50,109 nt of DNA, from assembly GCA_947629205.1 (NCBI GenBank), contig CANRCV010000006.1, forward strand, positions 1 through 50,109. Reading direction: 5' to 3'. Shown here in pieces: positions 40,225-50,016 of this stretch. Each line of letters starts with the position of its first letter. The stretch's first letter is position 1. The translations under genes and the position numbers were made by a program. This DNA comes from an uncultured Bacilli bacterium (GTDB lineage Bacteria > Bacillota_I > Bacilli_A > RF39 > UBA660). The notes under the pieces are model-generated. The model was not told the origin of the DNA and searched no databases. It saw only the letters and a list, made by a program, of their open reading frames with translations.

Positions 40225-42030
40225 CTAAGAAACTTTTCTATTACGATAACGATCTTTTGGATCTAAGTATTGTTTTCTTAGACGAATCGCATCAGGTGTT
40301 ACCTCTACGTATTCATCATCTTCTATAAATTCTAAGGCTTCTTCTAATGTGAATGTTTTTGGTGTTGTTAAGTTAATGGCTTCATCTGCTCCACTACTAC
40401 GAGTATTGGTTAAATTTTTATTCTTACATGGATTGACATCTAAGTCATTATCACGATTATTTATACCGACAATCATACCGATATAAACCTCAGTAGCTGG
40501 TTCAATAATTAAAGTTCCTCTATCTTGTAAATTCCATAAAGAAAAACCTAGAGCTTTACCATTTTCCATAGAAACTAAAACACCATTTTTTCTTCTAGTA
40601 ATTTCTCCAACATAGGGTTTATATTCATCAAAACTACGTACCATAATTCCTTCTCCACGAGTATTGGTGATAAATGTACTTCTATAACCTATTAATCCTC
40701 TCGTTGGAGCACTAAACTCTAAATGGGCTTCTCCATTTTCGCTCGATACAACAAGAAGTTGTCCTTTTCTTTCTTGTAAATCATTAATAACCGTTCCAGA
40801 GTATTCTTCAGGACAATTGATAATGACACGTTCAAAAGGTTCGTACTTCTTTCCATCTCTTTCTTCCATTAATACTTGTGGTTTAGAAACGGAAAGTTCA
40901 TACCCTTCACGGCGCATGTTTTCAAGTAAAATCGATAAGTGTAATTCCCCACGTCCACTTACTTTATAGCCATCTGCGCCATTTAATTCTTCTACAACTA
41001 AACCAACATTGGTTTGTAATTCTTTATCTAATCTTTCTTTAATATGACGATTGGTTAAGAACTTTCCACTACGTCCTGCAAAAGGACTATTATTTACTAA
41101 GAAGTTCATAGATAGAGTTGGTCTTTCAATCTCAATTGGTGGAAGGGGATCGATATGGTCTTTATCGCAAATCGTATCTCCAATTGAAATATCCGGACAA
41201 CCTGCTATCGTAACAATATCTCCATAATAGGCAATATTTTTTTCTACTCTTTTTAAGCCTTCGTTTACAAAAAGTTTGGTAATCTTAAATGTTTCTAAGC
41301 GTCCATCATTTTTAGATAAAGAAACGGTTTCTCCTACTTTAATACAACCACGAGTAACACGACCAATACCAAGTCTTCCAATATACTCATCATAATCAAG
41401 ATTTGAAATTTGTAATTGTAAAGGGTCATTTTCATTTCCCTCATATGGTTTTACTACCTCTAATATCGTATCAAGTAAAGGTGCAATAGAACTTGATTCT
41501 TCTTCTAAAGATTTTTTAGCAATTCCTTCTCTTGCTACTCCATAGATAATTGGAAAATCAAGTTGTTCGTCGCTAGCATTTAACTCCATAAATAAATTAA
41601 ATGTCATATCAACAACTTCTAAGGGTCTTGCATCTTTCTTATCAATTTTGTTAATAAAAAGAATTGGTCTTAAATTTTGTTCTAAGGCTTTTTTTAAAAC
41701 AAATCTTGTTTGAGGCATTGGTCCTTCCGCAGAGTCCACCAATAAAACTACCGTATCCACGGTTTTAATAACACGTTCAACCTCACTTGAAAAATCAGCA
41801 TGTCCTGGCGTATCTACAATATTAATTTTTACATCTTTATAACGAATAGCACAGTTTTTAGAATAAATGGTAATTCCTCTTTCTCTTTCTATATCATTAC
41901 TGTCCATTACACAGTCAACTGGAGTTTCATGGGCATCAAAGACACCATTTTGTTCTAGTAGAGCATCTACTAAAGTACTTTTTCCAGCATCAACGTGTGC
42001 AACAACTGCAATATTAATTATCTTGTCCAT
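40225..42030 (-). CDS. typA: Translational GTPase TypA/BipA
   Basis: [59 protein letters not shown]. Confidence 0.96.
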   Translation of the reverse strand: MDKIINIAVVAHVDAGKSTLVDALLEQNGVFDAHETPVDCVMDSNDIERERGITIYSKNCAIRYKDVKINIVDTPGHADFSSEVERVIKTVDTVVLLVDSAEGPMPQTRFVLKKALEQNLRPILFINKIDKKDARPLEVVDMTFNLFMELNASDEQLDFPIIYGVAREGIAKKSLEEESSSIAPLLDTILEVVKPYEGNENDPLQLQISNLDYDEYIGRLGIGRVTRGCIKVGETVSLSKNDGRLETFKITKLFVNEGLKRVEKNIAYYGDIVTIAGCPDISIGDTICDKDHIDPLPPIEIERPTLSMNFLVNNSPFAGRSGKFLTNRHIKERLDKELQTNVGLVVEELNGADGYKVSGRGELHLSILLENMRREGYELSVSKPQVLMEERDGKKYEPFERVIINCPEEYSGTVINDLQERKGQLLVVSSENGEAHLEFSAPTRGLIGYRSTFITNTRGEGIMVRSFDEYKPYVGEITRRKNGVLVSMENGKALGFSLWNLQDRGTLIIEPATEVYIGMIVGINNRDNDLDVNPCKNKNLTNTRSSGADEAINLTTPKTFTLEEALEFIEDDEYVEVTPDAIRLRKQYLDPKDRYRNRKVS

Positions 42031-42166
42031 CTATAACACTTCCCTTTAATACCTGTAGAATAATACCATAAAAAAAAGTACTTTGCAAGAAAATACTTTT
42101 TTAAAATTCTTTTTATGTTTAATATATTGCTATTATATTGAAAATATATTTCTTTTTTATTCTATA

Positions 42167-42190
42167 TAAACTTTTTATATAAAAAGTTTA
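42167..42190. terminator. Perfect 24-bp palindromic hairpin, likely terminator
   Basis: TAAACTTTTTATATAAAAAGTTTA. Confidence 0.45.
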
Positions 42191-42216
42191 CATTTTTTCA
42201 TTTTCTTTGACATTTT

Positions 42217-42531
42217 TTAGGCATCTAACTTGGCAAACCATTTATAAAATGTTTTTATAAAAAAAGTAAAAGCAACAATTACATAACATAGTTCTATGAA
42301 AAATCCCCAAAGTGTAGAAATAGATACATTACTAGCCAAAAAAGTTTCAATGGCTTGATCTCCTAAATCTCTAATAAAAATAAAAGGAATTTTTAAAAAA
42401 CAAGTAATAATAATTAATAAAAGTAAATCGAAAATAATTTTTCTTCTATTCGTTCCATTACTATTTTTTAATATGGTACTTAAAGAGATGACTTCATGAT
42501 AAAATCTTTTAAACCATGGTTCTTTCTTCAT
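42217..42531 (-). CDS. Small hypothetical membrane protein
   Basis: MKKEPWFKRFYHEVISL..., two TMs; overlaps upstream ORF. Confidence 0.6.
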   Translation of the reverse strand: MKKEPWFKRFYHEVISLSTILKNSNGTNRRKIIFDLLLLIIITCFLKIPFIFIRDLGDQAIETFLASNVSISTLWGFFIELCYVIVAFTFFIKTFYKWFAKLDA

Positions 42532-44284
42532 ATAATCCTCCATCCTCTTTATTATAAATCATATCTTCATAATACGTACATCTATTTTTTTCTTTTAAAG
42601 AGGTTATAATTGTACACTCTTCTTCTTTTGATTTATCTTTTTCATATTTAACCACTACTGTTTGTTTTATATTGGTTTTTATACAAACTTGATCTTTCAG
42701 TAAAAAAATCGTTTCATTATCTCTTACGACTAATTCATTATTATTCACAATATCTAATTGTCTTGTAATACAAACAGGAGAATAATATAAAAATACATTT
42801 GGCATTAATCTTGCTATATAAGAACTTTTTCTATTTAAATTAACAATATTTTTTAAATACAAATTCATGATACTTTTGTCTCTTTCTATATAGTAACCAT
42901 AAAAACTTTTATTTAATGTTTGTTTCATTTCTTTTAAAATGGTAATGACCTCAATTAAAGAAGACATAAAAGATTCAAATGTTTTCATTTTTAAAATACT
43001 AAAATATTTTACACGAATCTTAGTATTCATATAGTAATCTAATGTTGTATAGGCATCATTAAATAAATATATTTGATTTTCTAAAACTAATTTACTAATA
43101 ATTTCCGTATTATTGATCTCCGTATCAGCATGTTTTTCCATTAAGATAATTAAACAATCTCTTAAGAAAGAGGAGGCAACATAACAAGCAGATTGTTCTT
43201 TGGTACTTAAATGATCAAACATATTTTTTAAATTGATAAATAAATCTTCTTTATTAAATTCTTGGTATAGATTTTCTACCATTGGAGGCAACATAAGATT
43301 TAATTTTTCAAAACTAACAATATAATCTCCTAAAACGGTTTCATCAATTGTTTTTAAGTTTTGATAGTTTTCTTCAATTTCTTCTTGTTTTTGAGCAATA
43401 AATGTTTTCATATCTACCATTTTTTTACATTCACTTAAATTATCAATAGAATGAAATTCATTATAAATTTCTTGTTTATTTTGAAATAATTTTTTCTTAG
43501 CATTTGCTTCTTCTAAAATAGTTATTTTTTTCTTTACATCTTCTATTTCATAAGGATAGCGTTCCAAAAGATATAAATTTTGAATTCCTGCTAAACTCAT
43601 ATCTAAATTATGTAAATAATGGATTAAAGAAGCAATAAATTTACGAATATCTTCTATATTTTTTAAAGACATTAATTCATTATGTAAATTGGCAAGTAAA
43701 CGACTTGTTTCTTCATCACTATCTTCTCCAATTTCAAAATTGGGACTTTCTTCTTGCATTCCTTTTTTATAAGAATTTAATTTATTTTTAAAATCTTTTT
43801 TTAATTGTTGAAATGTGTTCGATAATTCATTTACTTTTTGATAGGTTTCATTTTGTTTTTTTAATTTTTCTTTTAAAATTAAGATTAAGATAGTTGCCGT
43901 TCTAAAAAGTTCTCTTCTTTTTATTTTTTCATTGGTTTCTAATCCCACTTCTTGGTTTTCAAAATGTAATAAATCTTCCTTTTTTAAAACATTTCCTTTA
44001 TAAAAATAACTTACTTTTGGATTTGGGGTTTCATAGTTATCAAAAACAACTTGAATATCATATTTTTCTTTATGGTTCATAAACCACCAATATTTATAAA
44101 CCTCATCATCTAATTCTTCTATTGTATCAAAATATAAAACTCTTTCTAATTTACCATAATGTTTATGGGGCCATACAAAATAAAGACCAACTTTTTCTTT
44201 TTCTTGATATAAAAAAGGTGCTCTATTTTTAGAATAATATCCGTATTTTTTTAAGACCATCAAAATTTCTTTCTTCTCTAACAT
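42509..44284 (-). CDS. Hypothetical coiled-coil-rich protein
   Basis: 591-aa continuous ORF, no recognised family. Confidence 0.7.
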   Translation of the reverse strand: MLEKKEILMVLKKYGYYSKNRAPFLYQEKEKVGLYFVWPHKHYGKLERVLYFDTIEELDDEVYKYWWFMNHKEKYDIQVVFDNYETPNPKVSYFYKGNVLKKEDLLHFENQEVGLETNEKIKRRELFRTATILILILKEKLKKQNETYQKVNELSNTFQQLKKDFKNKLNSYKKGMQEESPNFEIGEDSDEETSRLLANLHNELMSLKNIEDIRKFIASLIHYLHNLDMSLAGIQNLYLLERYPYEIEDVKKKITILEEANAKKKLFQNKQEIYNEFHSIDNLSECKKMVDMKTFIAQKQEEIEENYQNLKTIDETVLGDYIVSFEKLNLMLPPMVENLYQEFNKEDLFINLKNMFDHLSTKEQSACYVASSFLRDCLIILMEKHADTEINNTEIISKLVLENQIYLFNDAYTTLDYYMNTKIRVKYFSILKMKTFESFMSSLIEVITILKEMKQTLNKSFYGYYIERDKSIMNLYLKNIVNLNRKSSYIARLMPNVFLYYSPVCITRQLDIVNNNELVVRDNETIFLLKDQVCIKTNIKQTVVVKYEKDKSKEEECTIITSLKEKNRCTYYEDMIYNKEDGGLYEERTMV

Positions 44285-44390
44285 CTTTACGATCCCCTTT
44301 ATTCTCTTTTTTATTATAACATACCCTTTTTATTTTTGCTACTTGATTATTCAACTTTTTCCAAGTATGATTATTATAGGAGATGAAATA

Positions 44391-44924
44391 ATGAAAGAAG
44401 AAAAAGTAACTTTAATAAAACCTAAAAAAAAGAAGGAAAATTATAACCAAACGATTGATTTTTTTAAAGCCTTAATCATGTTATTATTAGGAATTCTATT
44501 GCTTACAAAATCGACTCAATTAGTGACATATGTCTTTTATGGAATTGGAGTACTCTGTATTTTAGTAGGTATTTACTATTTTATTAAATACACCCAATTA
44601 AAAAAGCAATTAAATATGGAAGATAGTAAACAACTAATGATGGGAACTTTATTGATCTTTATAGGTATTTTAATTCTTTTACTAGCTGGAACAATAGAAA
44701 ACTTTATACGATTTGTTATAGGAATTATCTTAATCTATAATGGGCTTCAAAATGTTTTATTTTCTTTACAATTAAAAGATTATTTCAATATCGTTGTTGG
44801 TATTATTTTAATTCTAATGGGACTTTATACTATACTAGCAACCAATATTGTTTTACAAATTATTGGTGTTTTATGTATATTTTCTAGTATTAGTGATTTT
44901 ATAAAATGTTTGCAAAAAAAATAA
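44391..44924 (+). CDS. DUF308/HdeD-like membrane protein
   Basis: RBS AGGAGATG and ATG 44391; repeated TM pairs LLLGILLLTKSTQLVTYVFYGIGVLCILVGIYYF. Confidence 0.65.
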   Translation: MKEEKVTLIKPKKKKENYNQTIDFFKALIMLLLGILLLTKSTQLVTYVFYGIGVLCILVGIYYFIKYTQLKKQLNMEDSKQLMMGTLLIFIGILILLLAGTIENFIRFVIGIILIYNGLQNVLFSLQLKDYFNIVVGIILILMGLYTILATNIVLQIIGVLCIFSSISDFIKCLQKK

Positions 44925-44950
44925 AGTCGTCATGACTTATTTTTTTTGTT

Positions 44951-45451
44951 CTAATTATTATTACGAGCAATATATACAATAAAACCAATTCCAGCAACTA
45001 TTGCAAAAAGAATAATAATAGTTGAGGCAGCAGCATTATCATCACTATTTTGACTTATAAATTCAGCAACTATATCACGACTTTCATTTTCATAAGCCGT
45101 TTTTATAGCACTTTTAATTTGATCATTGTAATCATTTGAATAACCTTTAATCGTTTGTTCTCCAATAACAATATAAGGGACCCCTTTTAAATCATCATTA
45201 AAGTACTTTCCAACTTGAGCCATTAATTTACTATTTTTTTTGCTTTTAGAAACCTCTTTTGTTACTAAAGTAAAATAATTTTTATATTCATTATCTCTTG
45301 CAAGTTCATTAAAGAATGTTAAAGCATCAGCACAGTATCCACAACCATCTTTTCTAAATAAATAAACATTTACTTTTTCTTTAGCAAATACAATCGTTGG
45401 TAAAAACATTACAAGTATTAATAAAAGATAAAATATATTTTTTTTCTTCAT
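44951..45451 (-). CDS. Thioredoxin-fold protein with C-terminal TM
   Basis: Signal sequence; VNVYLFRKDGCGYCADALTFFNEL, GVPYIVIGEQTIKGY, TM at C-terminus. Confidence 0.75.
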   Translation of the reverse strand: MKKKNIFYLLLILVMFLPTIVFAKEKVNVYLFRKDGCGYCADALTFFNELARDNEYKNYFTLVTKEVSKSKKNSKLMAQVGKYFNDDLKGVPYIVIGEQTIKGYSNDYNDQIKSAIKTAYENESRDIVAEFISQNSDDNAAASTIIILFAIVAGIGFIVYIARNNN

Positions 45452-45511
45452 ACTACTTTCCTCCATATGCTTTTATTATACATATTTTTAAAAAAAAAGA
45501 AAGCCTCTTTT

Positions 45512-47066
45512 TTATTGTGGAGCAAGAACTATACGGAAAGATGTTTCTCCTCGGGCAATACCAAAATCATCATCAAACAAAAAAATACCACAAATAATTC
45601 CATAATTGGGTGTACCTCCACCACGAGAAACCCAAGGTTGTTCTGGATAAATAAAAGCTGCACCTTCATTATACCAAGATGAACCATATATGTGATTACT
45701 TCCTTTAAATGGACCAAACTCTGCTGTTGCATCTCCTAAGATTCTTCTATAATAAGACGTATCATTACTGCCATAAATGTATACATCATAATATTTTGAA
45801 TTATTACTATCATTATTAAAAGGAAAATCAGTTGTACTAAACCCACTTAAATATAAAGCTAATGTTGAATTATCTTCATTCATCATAAGTGCCATCACAT
45901 TTTCCCAAGCACCACCACTCATATCATAAATGCCACTATAATTATTCGTTGTACTAGATGCTACTGATGTATTCGTTGTATAAGCTATATTCGTACTTGA
46001 GTATCCCGTTAAGTAACTTGTATTATTGTTAGTTACTACTTTAGTGCATGTATTACCACTTGTACATTTTCCATAAATACTTTGAGTTAAATATGCTACA
46101 GCTCCCCACTCGGTATTTTTCATCATATGACTATCTAAGTTTCTTTGATAAGCATAACTTGTATCAAACATCGTTTTTACATTTATATTTCTCCAACTTG
46201 TTACATTTGGTTTTATTTCTACTTTACTACTACCTGGTGTACTTGTCTCAAACTTTCCTACCCAAAATCCATTTGTATCAAATGCTATAAAAGCTGGATG
46301 TGTCATCCAATCTCCAATTTGGCAAGTTCCACTTTCTTTTGAAATTCCCGGTGTTTTACATTGCATTTCATTTTTATAAATAGTATTCAACATATGAACA
46401 TCGTTGATAACAAGTTCTTCTCCATTTTCCCCAGATACTTTCTCATTTTTATAATTTGTATTTCTTATATCTACTGTATTATCTGTTCCAAATTTGATTT
46501 CAATAGAAGTCGTTGGTCCTTTATCTGTTATAGTAGATGAGACAGATTGGTAGTCTCCCATATCAAATAATTTATAACTATACTTTGGTATCCATACAAA
46601 ATAACTTTCTATATTACTTTCATCTATTTCTGCATTATCTTCTGGAGTTTCTACTCCTTCTTTTAAAATAACCGCATTGGCCCACTGTTTATCTGCATAA
46701 CTATACCATTTCGAGTTTAGACTTGCTTTGGTTACTTTACCATTGTTTCCTATAATAACAGGTATTAACTTACCTTCATTATCTAATACTGGATCTGCTC
46801 CATTTAATAATTTTTCTTTATAAATGCCACTAAAATCTGGTACTTTTCCTTGAATTACATTATATGTCTTTTCTGTTTTATACATAGCAAAAGTGCGGTA
46901 TAAAGTTATACCGCCAATTAGTACTACAATTCCTATAATTGTTCCAATTAAAATTTGTTTCTGTTTTTTATTTTTGATATATCTTTCTAATCTAGGTTTA
47001 TTATTTAATATACCCCCCCCCCAGACTAGAATCTAGAGTTGGGAGGTTGTTATTTTTCTTCTTCAT
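45512..47066 (-). CDS. Phase-variable surface protein B with FGE/C-type-lectin-like C-terminus (OFF in this sequence)
   Basis: RBS AGGAGG and ATG 47066 give MKKKNNNLPTLDSSLGGGYIK*. With one G removed it reads ..GGGILNNKPRLERYIKNKKQKQILIGTIIGIVVLIGGITLYRTFAMYKTEKTYNV into ORF 45512..46885. Confidence 0.78.
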
Positions 47067-47073
47067 TTTTCTT
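46882..47073 (-). repeat. Conserved N-terminal anchor cassette, copy B (with poly-G leader)
   Basis: Near-identical to 28996..29190. Confidence 0.8.
47013..47022 (-). repeat. Homopolymer tract G10 on coding strand (C10 on + strand)
   Basis: Direct count of ten C. Confidence 0.95.
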
Positions 47074-47136
47074 TCCTCCTACTATATTTTTATTATAAAT
47101 GGTTTTAAAGGAAAAAGAAAGAAAATATTTTTTTAA

Positions 47137-48186
47137 TTATTTTCCTAAATACGTAATTCTAGCAAATCCATTTCCTATTTTAGCATATTCACTGATTGCT
47201 TCCTCACTTACATTGGCTGTAGTATAGGTTTTAGTATCAATCTCTTCATTAGTTTCGCAATTATAGCAATACATTTCTTTGTTATACAGTTTTTTATTTC
47301 CTATATAACCAGATCCTCCTCCACCCGAATAACCACCGGTTCCGCCACCATAGAAGCCACCGCCACCACTACCCAATCGTGTTCCACCTTTTCCAAATGT
47401 ACCTTTCATATCCTTTTTTAAAGCATCTGTTAGCAGAGCAGGTTTGCTATAATAAAATTCTCCACCCATATTTTGGGTCCCACCATAACCATAGGCACTA
47501 ACTACATCCCAATTGTTAATAAATACCTCACTATCTGTTCCCTTAAAGCCTCCTCCTGAACCAGACATAGTATTGTTCCCAACACCAACATTTTGACCTC
47601 TACCACCACCGCCTCCAGCGACAATTAATATTTGTTCTTTTTGGTTTTCTAATGCTTCCAACAATCCTGGCACAAAGGCGATATGGGTTGCTCCTCCTCC
47701 CGCAGCACAAATTGTACCGGAATCATTATGCGAAGCAATACCTCCACCTCCGTTATAACCACCATTTTTAGCAGATGTAGGTCCTTGATTAGTAGTTATT
47801 CCTTTCTCACCTACATAAATATATAATTTCTTGCCTTGAGATAAGGCTATTTCTCCAGAAGCATAACCACCATATCCACCTTGAATACTACTACTCCATT
47901 TTCCACCTTCGGCTCCCCATATTTCTAATTTATAATTACCATCACATGGAGTTTCAAAGGTTTGTTCATCCCCACTATAATTAAAGTTAAATTCTTGATT
48001 TATTGCTAAACTACATTTTTCAAACTTAGGTACTTTTCCTTTTATAACATTATAAGTTTTTTCTTCTTTATATAATGCAAAAGTACGATATAGTGTAATA
48101 CCACTAATCAATACTATTATTCCTATAATTGCTCCTATAAATATTTGTTTTTGTTTTTTATTTTTGATAAACTTTTGTAATTTCAT
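47137..48186 (-). CDS. Surface protein with the shared anchor and an ALK-type glycine-rich ectodomain
   Basis: MKLQKFIKNKKQKQIFIGAIIGIIVLISGITLYRTFALYKEEKTYNV; EQTFETPCDGNYKLEIWGAEGG...AGGGATH...VAGGGGGRG...GGTGGYSGGGGSGYIGN. Confidence 0.78.
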   Translation of the reverse strand: MKLQKFIKNKKQKQIFIGAIIGIIVLISGITLYRTFALYKEEKTYNVIKGKVPKFEKCSLAINQEFNFNYSGDEQTFETPCDGNYKLEIWGAEGGKWSSSIQGGYGGYASGEIALSQGKKLYIYVGEKGITTNQGPTSAKNGGYNGGGGIASHNDSGTICAAGGGATHIAFVPGLLEALENQKEQILIVAGGGGGRGQNVGVGNNTMSGSGGGFKGTDSEVFINNWDVVSAYGYGGTQNMGGEFYYSKPALLTDALKKDMKGTFGKGGTRLGSGGGGFYGGGTGGYSGGGGSGYIGNKKLYNKEMYCYNCETNEEIDTKTYTTANVSEEAISEYAKIGNGFARITYLGK

Positions 48187-48200
48187 TTATTCACCTCAAA

Positions 48201-48217
48201 TGTCTTAAAATAAGACT
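48201..48217. promoter_or_regulatory. Operator 1 for XRE regulator
   Basis: TGTCTTAAAATAAGACT. Confidence 0.6.
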
Positions 48218-48229
48218 ACTATTACTATG

Positions 48230-48258
48230 ATTATATGTCTTATTAAAAGACAAGTCAA
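48230..48258 (-). promoter_or_regulatory. Promoter (TTGACT-17-TATAAT) with palindrome filling the spacer
   Basis: -35 complement 48253-48258, -10 complement 48230-48235, spacer TGTCTTTTAATAAGACA on minus strand. Confidence 0.75.
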
Positions 48259-48266
48259 GAATGAAT

Positions 48267-48283
48267 AGTCTTAAAATGAGATA
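48267..48283. promoter_or_regulatory. Degenerate third operator-like site
   Basis: AGTCTTAAAATGAGATA. Confidence 0.4.
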
Positions 48284-48305
48284 ATTTTTAATAGGTGAGT
48301 AGATT

Positions 48306-48542
48306 GTGATAGGAAAGATTTTAAGAACAATGCGTCGAAAAAGTAATCTTAGTCAAGAACAAATTGGAAAAATAACTGGGTATGCTAGAAATACAATTTC
48401 TCAATATGAAACAGAAACTTTACAACCAGATTTTTCAACTATTGAAAAAATTGCAAATGAATGTGGCTATGAAATTATTTTTAAACATAAAATTTCTGGT
48501 GAAATATTAACCACAAAAAATATTACAAGAAAAGAAATATAG
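48306..48542 (+). CDS. XRE-family HTH regulator
   Basis: LRTMRRKSNLSQEQIGKITGYARNTISQYETETLQPDFSTIEKIANECGY; RBS AGGTGAG and GTG start. Confidence 0.82.
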   Translation: MIGKILRTMRRKSNLSQEQIGKITGYARNTISQYETETLQPDFSTIEKIANECGYEIIFKHKISGEILTTKNITRKEI

Positions 48543-48611
48543 TTTTTTCTTTTTGAACATAAATGTTCCTCTTAGAATATAATACATTGGAATTAAAAGG
48601 AGGAATTTAAA

Positions 48612-49601
48612 TTGAAAAGAAAAATTATAGGAGGGTTACTTGGACTAATATTAATTCTTATAATTGCTATTACATCTGTTAAATTAAATAAAAGTGATCA
48701 TGAGAATACAACCATCAAATTAGCTGAGGTAACACATAGTGCTTTTTATGCTCCCTTTTATGTAGCAATTGAAGAAGGCTATTTTAAAGAAAATAAAATA
48801 AATATCGATTTAATTTTAACAAGTGGTGCTGATAAAGTTGCTGCATCCGTTTTATCAAATGATGTACAAATTGGTTTTGCAGGACCTGAAAGTGCTATCT
48901 ATGTTTATAAAGGTGGAGAAGAAGATTATTTAGTAACCTTTAGTGGACTTACAAAAAGAGATGGACAATTTATTGTTTCTAGAGAAAAAATAGAAAATTT
49001 CACTTTAAACGATTTAAAAGGAAAAGAAGTTCTTGCTGGTCGTTTAGGAGGAATGCCTATTCTTAACTTTATGAATGCTTTAGATAATGAAAAAGTAAAT
49101 CAAAAAGAGATTAATATCAATACAAGTGTTGAATTTGCTGCTTTATCAGGATCATTCATTGCAGGAATGGGTGATTTTGTTAACCTTTTTGAACCTAACG
49201 CTACAAAATTAGAAAAAGAAGGATTAGGGTATATTGTTGGAAATATTGGTGCCTATTCAGGAGAAGTACCCTATACTGCCTTTTACGCTCGTAAAAGTTA
49301 TCTTGAAAACAACAAAGAGTTAGTAACAAAATTTACGAATGCATTAAAGAAAGGCATTGACTACGTTCAAAATCACACAAGTGAAGAAATTGCCAAAAGT
49401 ATCTTACCACAATTTCCTGATATTTCTTTAACGGATTTAACACAAATTGTGGATAATTATAAAAAATATGATTCTTGGTTTACTACACCATTTATAACAG
49501 AAGAAAGTTACAAAAATCTAGAAGATATTATGATTGGTGCTGATTTACTGGATGCTTATGTTCCATACGATGAACTTGTAAACAATTTCTATAATGAATA
49601 A
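48612..49601 (+). CDS. ABC transporter substrate-binding protein (NMT1/SsuA-like)
   Basis: Signal sequence; AEVTHSAFYAPFYVAIEEGYFKENKINIDLILTSGADKVAASVLSNDVQIGFAGPE. Confidence 0.85.
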   Translation: MKRKIIGGLLGLILILIIAITSVKLNKSDHENTTIKLAEVTHSAFYAPFYVAIEEGYFKENKINIDLILTSGADKVAASVLSNDVQIGFAGPESAIYVYKGGEEDYLVTFSGLTKRDGQFIVSREKIENFTLNDLKGKEVLAGRLGGMPILNFMNALDNEKVNQKEININTSVEFAALSGSFIAGMGDFVNLFEPNATKLEKEGLGYIVGNIGAYSGEVPYTAFYARKSYLENNKELVTKFTNALKKGIDYVQNHTSEEIAKSILPQFPDISLTDLTQIVDNYKKYDSWFTTPFITEESYKNLEDIMIGADLLDAYVPYDELVNNFYNE

Positions 49602-50016
49602 AGTATTGGAAATTAAAAATTTATCTAAAAAATATCACACGAAAGATGGAGAAATTACTGCCATTTCGAATATCAATATGGATGTGTATGAAAAGGAATT
49701 TATTTCTTTAGTTGGTTCTTCCGGTTGTGGAAAATCTACACTTTTAAATATCATTGCATCCTTAGATGAACAAAGTAGCGGAGAACTTCATTTTATGAAG
49801 GATAACTTTCGAATTGGTTATATGTTTCAAAGTGATTGTCTTTTTCCTTGGCTTACCATTTATGAAAATGCTTTACTTGGTCTAAAGATTAAAAAGGAAC
49901 TTACGAAAGAAAGAGAAACCTACGTTTTAAATCTACTTAGAAAATACAACCTTTATGAATTTAAAGATAAATACCCAAGTTGCTTATCAGGAGGTATGAA
50001 ACAAAGGGTTGGATGA
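49594..50016 (+). pseudogene. ABC transporter ATPase (nitrate/sulfonate-type), truncated after the signature motif
   Basis: Walker A GSSGCGKSTLL, Q-loop MFQSDCLFPWL, signature LSGGMKQRV then G-stop; Walker B and H-loop absent. Confidence 0.75.

Noticed and set aside
28996-48186. Repeated anchor sequences considered as CRISPR repeats or IS elements
   Set aside because: Copies are in-frame coding 5' ends of four genes, with no regular spacing, spacers, cas genes or transposase.
48553-48566. GAACATAAATGTTC upstream of the substrate-binding protein considered as a LexA/DinR box
   Set aside because: GAAC and GTTC half-sites are separated by 6 nt rather than the 4 nt of the Gram-positive LexA consensus; likely a different operator or chance.
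48543-48611. TPP or other riboswitch upstream of the NMT1-like binding protein
   Set aside because: The interval is too short and lacks any recognisable riboswitch core.
49594-50016. Reading TGA as tryptophan (code 4) to extend the truncated ATPase
   Set aside because: Reading through gives only a short non-homologous peptide before another stop; other genes use TGG for Trp normally.
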